A stretch of 64,000 nucleotides of DNA from an uncultured Pseudomonadota bacterium (GTDB lineage: Bacteria > Bdellovibrionota_B > Oligoflexia > Oligoflexales > CAIYRB01): assembly GCA_903928445.1 (NCBI GenBank), contig CAIYRB010000198.1, positions 124,001 through 188,000 on the forward strand, written 5' to 3'. Each line of letters opens with the position of its first letter. The first letter of the stretch is position 1. Position numbers and translations under genes: made by a program. The notes beneath the pieces were generated by a model. That model ran no database searches and was not told the DNA's origin. It saw only the letters and a program-made list of their open reading frames with translations. Positions 57,908 to 64,000 of the stretch are shown one piece after another.

Positions 57908-58556
57908 GCTCAACCAGTTCGCTCCCCAGGGTGGCCGTCAGGGAGCTTTCCAGGCTTAGCCGTAGTTGCTCGGCGCAGGCTTGGGCGGTCACCTCCGGCA
58001 GGATGTCGCTTAGACCCGTGACAAATTGGGCGTGACTGCGACCACCACGGTAGTCGGGCTCCTTGCTCGGGTGGCGCAAATAGCGCTCGATCAGGGGAAG
58101 TCGGCTTTCGACCAAAATTGACGCCTGATACAGCAGATAATTGCGACTTCGAAACAGCGAGGTCCCACCCACCTTCTTATCGCCTTCTGAACGATCATGG
58201 GAAGCGACGGTAATATCACTTAGTCCGTTTTGCCGGAGCTGAGCCAGCTGCGGCCACCGTTCACCAAGTGCCCCGATCACCGCGCGATTGAGGCCATCAA
58301 AATAGACATTGTTGTGAAAATGTTGGGCTACCCAGCAGCCAATACTGACCACCGCACAGCCGCCATGAAGTACGACCGTGCCGCCGCCACCGAAGCGCTT
58401 TAAAATCGGGACCCCGTCCGCTACACAGACGTCGACCGCGGCCTCGACGGCTTCCTGGTTGCTGCTGCCAAGAACAACCATCGGCGTATCGGGCACCCAA
58501 ATGCCTAGGGCTATTGCCTCGCGGCATCGTCGCATGATCTCGTCATCAATCCACAT
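57861..58556 (-). CDS. Lipoate-protein ligase A-like (BPL/LplA/LipB family) protein
   Basis: PILKRFGGGGTVVLHGGCAVVSI and KKVGGTSLFRSRNYLLYQASILVE. Confidence 0.7.
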   Translation of the reverse strand: MWIDDEIMRRCREAIALGIWVPDTPMVVLGSSNQEAVEAAVDVCVADGVPILKRFGGGGTVVLHGGCAVVSIGCWVAQHFHNNVYFDGLNRAVIGALGERWPQLAQLRQNGLSDITVASHDRSEGDKKVGGTSLFRSRNYLLYQASILVESRLPLIERYLRHPSKEPDYRGGRSHAQFVTGLSDILPEVTAQACAEQLRLSLESSLTATLGSELVEPKPEQWGGLLRRAGL

Positions 58557-58559
58557 GCT

Positions 58560-59645
58560 TTAGATACCACCGGGCATAGGCATCGGGTTTAGACATAAAC
58601 TATCCAGTCCAACAAAGGGGTCCGAGGACCGGTCGGTCGCAACTTTTAATTCCTTGAGAAAACGCTGGATGCTTTGGTCCCCCCCGATACATTGACGCGC
58701 TCTGGCGAATCTAGCCAACTCCGGAGCGTACATCGACGCGCCTAGGACCGAAGCATTGTTCCAAGCTTCCTTGCCTACATAATCGATGACCGCGAAAGCT
58801 GGTTTCAACGGCGGCAACTGGTAACGCTGCAATATGGCTTGTTTGCGCAGCAAAACTTGTTCGCGCCCCAACTGCGGCCCGGCTTTATAGAGGCTCATTA
58901 AGTCGCCTTTGAGACGCTGAAGCCAGGCGGTAAAAAGCTCCTTATCTCGCTGTTTGAGCTCATAGCGCGAAAGCAGCGCCAGATCCTGGTTAGAGCCCTG
59001 ACCGCTTAAATACTCCCGGGTCAACAGCGTAGCCGTATACTCGGCTAAATTCTCATTAAAAGTGGATGATCCGGGGACCCAAAAGGTTCGGTGCGTCAGC
59101 TCATGAAAAAACAAGTGGGCCAAATCGGCGTCGCCCCGTTCAAGCATCGAACTGAAGATAGGATCATCGAACCAACCGAGGCTAGAAAACGCACCAGCGC
59201 CGCCTGTACTCACATCGTAGCCAATCGCCCTAAGCTTGGCGGCTTCGGCGTCGCGTTCGTCCTGCCGAAAAAACCCAAGGTAGGGCACCTCTCCGACCAG
59301 CGGAAACCACCAGGTGATAAATACCAGCTGATCGTCACTTGCGGCTTGCACAATATAGGACACAACGGGCTGCTGGGTTTCTATAAGGTAGTCGTAAGCA
59401 CCGGCAGTACTCAGACCTTGCGCTCTTGCAAAATCCAGAACCCGGCGCACTTTGACTAGTTGCTCCTTGGTTTTCGCCTTGGTGCCCGGCGACTGAAGGA
59501 CGTCGTCCACCTTGCGCCTGGCATTAAACAAATCATTTTGATGCAGTGCCTGGCTAGTCAGATAGCAACCAGCCAGAGACCACACGCAGATTAAATTAAG
59601 CCAAAAGACGGGTCGCAACCGGAGAGCCTCTCGCGTGGTCGTCAA
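58560..59645 (-). CDS. Predicted aminopeptidase (COG4324-like), lipoprotein
   Basis: LAGCYLTSQALHQ, STGGAGAFSSLGWFDDPI, LAHLFFHELTHRTFWVPGSSTFNENLAEYTA. Confidence 0.85.
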   Translation of the reverse strand: MTTTREALRLRPVFWLNLICVWSLAGCYLTSQALHQNDLFNARRKVDDVLQSPGTKAKTKEQLVKVRRVLDFARAQGLSTAGAYDYLIETQQPVVSYIVQAASDDQLVFITWWFPLVGEVPYLGFFRQDERDAEAAKLRAIGYDVSTGGAGAFSSLGWFDDPIFSSMLERGDADLAHLFFHELTHRTFWVPGSSTFNENLAEYTATLLTREYLSGQGSNQDLALLSRYELKQRDKELFTAWLQRLKGDLMSLYKAGPQLGREQVLLRKQAILQRYQLPPLKPAFAVIDYVGKEAWNNASVLGASMYAPELARFARARQCIGGDQSIQRFLKELKVATDRSSDPFVGLDSLCLNPMPMPGGI

Positions 59646-62600
59646 CTTGGCACAGCCAGCTTCACCGCAAGGTGTATAGGCTGGCCGTCAACTTCAAACG
59701 CCGCTTCAAGTTCTGCCAAACCGACTAGTACCACCAACTTTGTCGCCAAGGTCTCCCTGCTGATGTAGTCGCGATGGGCCTCGACGGCGCCTGCAAGCTT
59801 TGTATCAGCAGCCACTTCGAGAATAATCCGGTCGGAGACCTGTAAGCCTGAGTCCTTGCGTAACCGTTGGACCCGATTGATCACCTCGCGGGCCAGACCT
59901 TCGCTAATAAGCGCCTCTGTAAGCTTGGTATCAAGCAGAATAGTGACGCCTTTTTCCGTAGCAATCAGTCTCTCATCCTTGGGCGCACGGCTGATGAGAA
60001 AGTCGCTTTCAGTTAACACATGACCGATCACTGTCACCTGGCCCTGCTCCTCCAGCTGAGCAAGCAGCCTGGCCACGTCATCTGGACGAGCGCTCAAGGC
60101 CTCCAAATGATTTCGCATCTCGTTAAGTTGTTTGCCAATCCTTGGGCCAAGCGATTTCAGGTTCGGCTTGACCGACAGATTGACCAAGGACGCCTCGTCG
60201 GTGGTGAAAGCCACTTCCTTGATATTGAGCTCACTTTTTAGCAGCTGTGCGCCGCCCTCTATGGCCTCGCGGTCGCTAGCCTTACGCGTGATGACCAACA
60301 TCGATGCAAGAGCTTGGCGGGTCTTAATCTGGTGCTTAGACCTAAGGCTTCGGCCCAGGCTGCTTGCCCTTCGAAGCAACTCCATCCGCGCCTCGAGCGC
60401 CGGGTCAATGAGTGCTTCGACAGAAAGTGGTATGTCACATAAATGAACGGAAGGAGGCACACCTTCGAGCCCCTCGGTCAAATTCAGATACATGCGCTCT
60501 GCAATAAACGGCGCAAATGGCGCTAGAATTTTACTGAACCCGGTTAGTACATAATAAAGCGTCTGATAAGCCTCTGATGCATCGCTCGAGGCCACCACCG
60601 GCGTCGCACCGGATTCGTCGTCATCCGTACCCCAAAACCGCTTGCGGCTCAGTCGAATGTACCAATTCGTCAGGTCCTCGATAAAGTCGAGGACCTTAGG
60701 TACAACGTTATACAATCGGTATGTCAGCATCTCGGCATGAACGCCGTGACAGAGCGTTTGGAACCGCGAAATGATCCAACGATCGATTTCGCTGGCAACG
60801 GTTGGCACCTGCCCGAGGGCCAATACCGACGTTGGCTGCCACCCGTCGGCCGCAGCGTACGTCGACAGAAAGCTGTGCGCATTCCATAGCGGCAGTAGCA
60901 AAGCCCGCGTGGTGTCACGCACACCTTGGTCGGTAAAACACAAATCGCCAGCCTTTAACACTGGGGAGTTCAGCATATAAAGCCGAACACTATCCGCGCC
61001 AAACCGGTCGAGCAGGAGCTCGGGCGCTGTGTAGTTTTTAAGACGCTTCGACATTTTCTTGCCGTCTTCCGCCAAGACCATGCCGTTGACGACGACGTTT
61101 TTGAAGGCCGGCGCGTCAAACAGCGCCGTAGACAGCACGCTTAAGGTGTAAAACCAACCTCGTGTTTGATCCAGACCCTCCGCAATGAAGTCCGCGGGAA
61201 AACGCTTGTTGAATCGTTCTTTATGAGCAAACGGATAGTGCTGCTGCGCGTAGGGCATCGAGCCCGACTCAAACCAACAGTCAAACACTTCGGGAATGCG
61301 GTGCATGACACCAGTACAGTGCGGGCAAGCAAAGGTTAACTGATCAATAAAATGCATATGCAGGTCATCAACCTTTTGACCGGCGTAGCGCTCGAGATCA
61401 GCAACCGAACCCATGACCTGGATATGCTGTTGATCCTCGCTGCAAACCCAGATTGGGATTGGAGTGCCCCAAAACCGGTTGCGACTGATGGCCCAGTCGC
61501 GGGCATTCTCGAGCCACTTCCCCATACGGCCGTCACGAAGGTGCTCGGGGACCCAATTGATGGTTTGGTTATTGGCGACCAAACGGCCTTTGATCTTCTC
61601 AACCGCAACGTACCAGGTCTGGATCGCTTTATAGATCAGCGGTGTGTCGGTGCGCTCGCAAAATGGATAGCTGTGAAGGAGTTGCTCGTGACGCAGCAAC
61701 TGCCCGTGGTCTTTTAGCCGTTTAATAATTTCTTTGTCGGCATCCTTGACGAACAGGCCTTTATACTCTGGTATCTCGCTCTTAAAGCGTCCTTCCTCAT
61801 CAACAGGGTCGATCAGTCCAATCGATGCCGCCTTGCAGACGCGAAAATCGTCCTCACCGAATGCCGGAGCCTGGTGCACCACGCCCGTACCATCATCGGT
61901 CGACACATAATCATCGGTCAAAATGCGAAAGGCATTGGCGTGGTCTTTATAGTAGGGAAACAGCGGCTCGTAGTGGCGACCAGCGAGTTCGCTTGCTGCA
62001 ACCGATGCAAGGACTTCGTAAGGCTTACCTTGGCCATGCGGCTTGGGCTTTTTATACAGTGCTTCAACCCGCGACTCTGCCAGATAGTATACTTCGCCGG
62101 ATTCACCATCACGAATCTTGACGTAGCTAAGCTTTGGGCCAATGCATAAGGCCACGTTAGACAACAACGTCCACGGCGTGGTGGTCCAGGCTAGAACGAA
62201 GGCGTCTTCGTCTTTCAGCTTGAACTTGACCGTGATGGCTGGATCCTGGACATCTTTGTAGTTTTGGTTGGCCTCGAAATTGGACAACACCGCGGTGATC
62301 CGCGGAGAATAGGGAACCACCTTAAAATCCCGATACACTAGCCCCCGCTGGTACAGTTCAGACAAGACCCACCAGACGGACTCCATAAAGGACTTGTCCA
62401 TGGTTCTGTACTGATTGCGCCAATCCACCCAGCGCCCAAGCCGCGTGATCGTCTGCTCCCACTCTTTTGTGTAGTGCTGGACGGAAGCTCGGCACTCTTC
62501 GTTGAATTTGGCCACGCCCATTGCCAAAATATCGGCGCGCCCCTTCAGTTTGTCACGCTTTTCGATCTCGTATTCAACGGGTACGCCGTGGCAGTCCCAG

Positions 62601-62848
62601 CCAAAGCGACGCTCTACGTAGTACCCACGCATGGTCCAGTAACGGGGAACGGTATCCTTGATCGTGTTGGCAAGTAGGTGTCCGTAATGAGGCAGCCCAT
62701 TAGCAAACGGTGGCCCATCATAAAACGTGAACTCACTGGCGCCTTCACGCTGTTTCACGGACTGATAGAACGTGCCCTGCGTTTGCCACATGGCCAACAG
62801 TTCATGCTCCATCTGCGGAAAGTTCACGTCAGATGCAACGGCTTTCAT
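59642..62848 (-). CDS. ileS: Isoleucyl-tRNA synthetase, eukaryote-like (type 2) form
   Basis: FYDGPPFANGLPHYGHLLANTIKD, KKMSKRLKNYTAPELLLDRFGADSVRLYMLNSP; 1068 aa without a C-terminal Zn finger. Confidence 0.95.
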   Translation of the reverse strand: MKAVASDVNFPQMEHELLAMWQTQGTFYQSVKQREGASEFTFYDGPPFANGLPHYGHLLANTIKDTVPRYWTMRGYYVERRFGWDCHGVPVEYEIEKRDKLKGRADILAMGVAKFNEECRASVQHYTKEWEQTITRLGRWVDWRNQYRTMDKSFMESVWWVLSELYQRGLVYRDFKVVPYSPRITAVLSNFEANQNYKDVQDPAITVKFKLKDEDAFVLAWTTTPWTLLSNVALCIGPKLSYVKIRDGESGEVYYLAESRVEALYKKPKPHGQGKPYEVLASVAASELAGRHYEPLFPYYKDHANAFRILTDDYVSTDDGTGVVHQAPAFGEDDFRVCKAASIGLIDPVDEEGRFKSEIPEYKGLFVKDADKEIIKRLKDHGQLLRHEQLLHSYPFCERTDTPLIYKAIQTWYVAVEKIKGRLVANNQTINWVPEHLRDGRMGKWLENARDWAISRNRFWGTPIPIWVCSEDQQHIQVMGSVADLERYAGQKVDDLHMHFIDQLTFACPHCTGVMHRIPEVFDCWFESGSMPYAQQHYPFAHKERFNKRFPADFIAEGLDQTRGWFYTLSVLSTALFDAPAFKNVVVNGMVLAEDGKKMSKRLKNYTAPELLLDRFGADSVRLYMLNSPVLKAGDLCFTDQGVRDTTRALLLPLWNAHSFLSTYAAADGWQPTSVLALGQVPTVASEIDRWIISRFQTLCHGVHAEMLTYRLYNVVPKVLDFIEDLTNWYIRLSRKRFWGTDDDESGATPVVASSDASEAYQTLYYVLTGFSKILAPFAPFIAERMYLNLTEGLEGVPPSVHLCDIPLSVEALIDPALEARMELLRRASSLGRSLRSKHQIKTRQALASMLVITRKASDREAIEGGAQLLKSELNIKEVAFTTDEASLVNLSVKPNLKSLGPRIGKQLNEMRNHLEALSARPDDVARLLAQLEEQGQVTVIGHVLTESDFLISRAPKDERLIATEKGVTILLDTKLTEALISEGLAREVINRVQRLRKDSGLQVSDRIILEVAADTKLAGAVEAHRDYISRETLATKLVVLVGLAELEAAFEVDGQPIHLAVKLAVPS

Positions 62849-63067
62849 CTTTACCTCAAACCTGACTAAGGATTAGCCGCGGGCTCGACCCTTTGGCAGC
62901 TCGGACAGCCCCCGCGAAGCCGCTGATCATAGCTTGAGTTCGGCTGAAAATTCCAGAGGTAAGGCGTGTACCCCAAGCGCCCCAAGGGGTGGACTCAAAG
63001 TTGCATGAGACAAGCTGGGTCAGCTGTGCTAAAAATGAGCAGCGCCAAGGTTCCCATAAGGTTAACT

Positions 63068-64000
63068 ATGCTTTTTAAGCGTTCTATACTTTTGAGTTTG
63101 CTGGCCTTGGCCCCGCTGGCCCGAGCCGAGCCCTTCGTTGATCGCTTGGCACCGCCATCAAACAAATCCTCTACAAACAGCAAGCTGCGGAGTTCCCCAC
63201 CGCCAAATCCCAACCCCGACTTAGGCATGCTGGCATTCTCTGGAACCGTGTACCTACTGAACACTATAGGCAATGGTTTGGCCGACCCGGCCCGACGCCA
63301 GCGCGTCCATGACCTGTCCAGTCAGGCGCCAGTCAAAGAATCCTATGGGGCACGTAGTCGTAACGGCAGCGTTGCGCTACGCCATGAGACCCCTGATATT
63401 TATGCGCTGCGCTCGGTCGCTGGGCTCGATGTGCAAAAGGTCATAAAATCACAGGCAAAAAACATCCCCCAGGTTGTCGCGGTCGTCAAGATGGCGAAGG
63501 TCGAGATCAAACCAGGCTCAATGTTCACCTCCGAGCCAACTCCGAACGCAGCACTTGATCCACTTCGCTACGGTTTGGTGGTCAATAGCATCACCCCAGA
63601 CCCCAGCTCTCCGCCGCTGGCATCACTTGGGGATTCCATGGATGACCTAAGATTCGCTGGGCGCGCCAAGGTTGAATGGGGCGTCGAGCCACTGACTGAG
63701 ACCAATCGACGACGCCTGTTTCAGGACGTGGCCTCAGATTCCCCGCAACCAACCGCGGAAGGTAGCGCCTACTCGTTGCGACTGCCGAGCCCAAACTTCT
63801 CGACCAGTGCCACTACTGAGGGTGGCGACGATGTCACCAAGGTCGACGCCCGGGCGCTGCCGTCGCTGCGATTTGAGCTAAGCCAAGAGGACGGCTACTA
63901 CACCCTAAGTTATCGCACCTCGGGCAAGGGCAAAAAAATTGGCGCCGAGCATGTCATAAAAGCCCCTATCGTCGGTACCCTCAAAATGGGGAGGCGCTTT
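63068..64000 (+). CDS. Exported hypothetical protein, truncated by the window end
   Basis: Manual translation from ATG 63068 (MLFKRSILLSLLALAPLARAEPFVDRLAPP...) open for 311 codons to the window edge; absent from the ORF track. Confidence 0.7.
   Translation, partial: MLFKRSILLSLLALAPLARAEPFVDRLAPPSNKSSTNSKLRSSPPPNPNPDLGMLAFSGTVYLLNTIGNGLADPARRQRVHDLSSQAPVKESYGARSRNGSVALRHETPDIYALRSVAGLDVQKVIKSQAKNIPQVVAVVKMAKVEIKPGSMFTSEPTPNAALDPLRYGLVVNSITPDPSSPPLASLGDSMDDLRFAGRAKVEWGVEPLTETNRRRLFQDVASDSPQPTAEGSAYSLRLPSPNFSTSATTEGGDDVTKVDARALPSLRFELSQEDGYYTLSYRTSGKGKKIGAEHVIKAPIVGTLKMGRRF

Noticed and set aside
62995-63273. Minus-strand 92 aa ORF
   Set aside because: Antisense to a better plus-strand ORF (63068 onward) with a signal peptide; looks like a shadow ORF.
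1-64000. CRISPR arrays, IS elements, prophage, toxin-antitoxin or defence islands
   Set aside because: I read for repeats, transposase/integrase, Cas, restriction-modification and TA signatures and saw none; the single excisionase-like HTH has no phage neighbours.

Overview
The window is an ordinary-looking, gene-dense bacterial chromosome segment from a Gram-negative organism. It carries lipoproteins, Pal, LspA, LolA-like proteins and porin-like barrels. The gene mix would suit a Bdellovibrionota/Oligoflexia or delta-proteobacteria-like lineage, but that is inference only. I recognise about 50 protein-coding genes. They include queA and queE; lspA; ddl; a peptidoglycan recycling pair (LD-carboxypeptidase and mpl); pal; rny and a ymdB-like gene; dapA-dapB; trmFO; psd; tpiA-pgk; alaS, valS and ileS; a MacB/Lol-like ABC export cluster; and many secreted peptidases (SprT-like, M14, SLT lytic transglycosylase, S8, matrixin, S1, COG4324-type). 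I saw no rRNA, tRNA, CRISPR array, IS element or prophage. The best leads are: (1) an apparent ArgH-superfamily pseudoenzyme fused to an LptM-like lipoprotein segment directly upstream of dapA-dapB; (2) a pyruvate-kinase-family protein whose active-site motifs are mostly replaced; (3) a 16-bp perfect inverted repeat inside valS; (4) a degenerate receiver-like protein; (5) a CheY plus DxxxQ CheZ-like pair; (6) a STAS-like plus zinc-ribbon protein; (7) a telomere-like GGGGTA tandem repeat encoding a PT linker; and (8) a eukaryote-like (type 2) IleS. I found no clear multi-gene new defence or mobile system.
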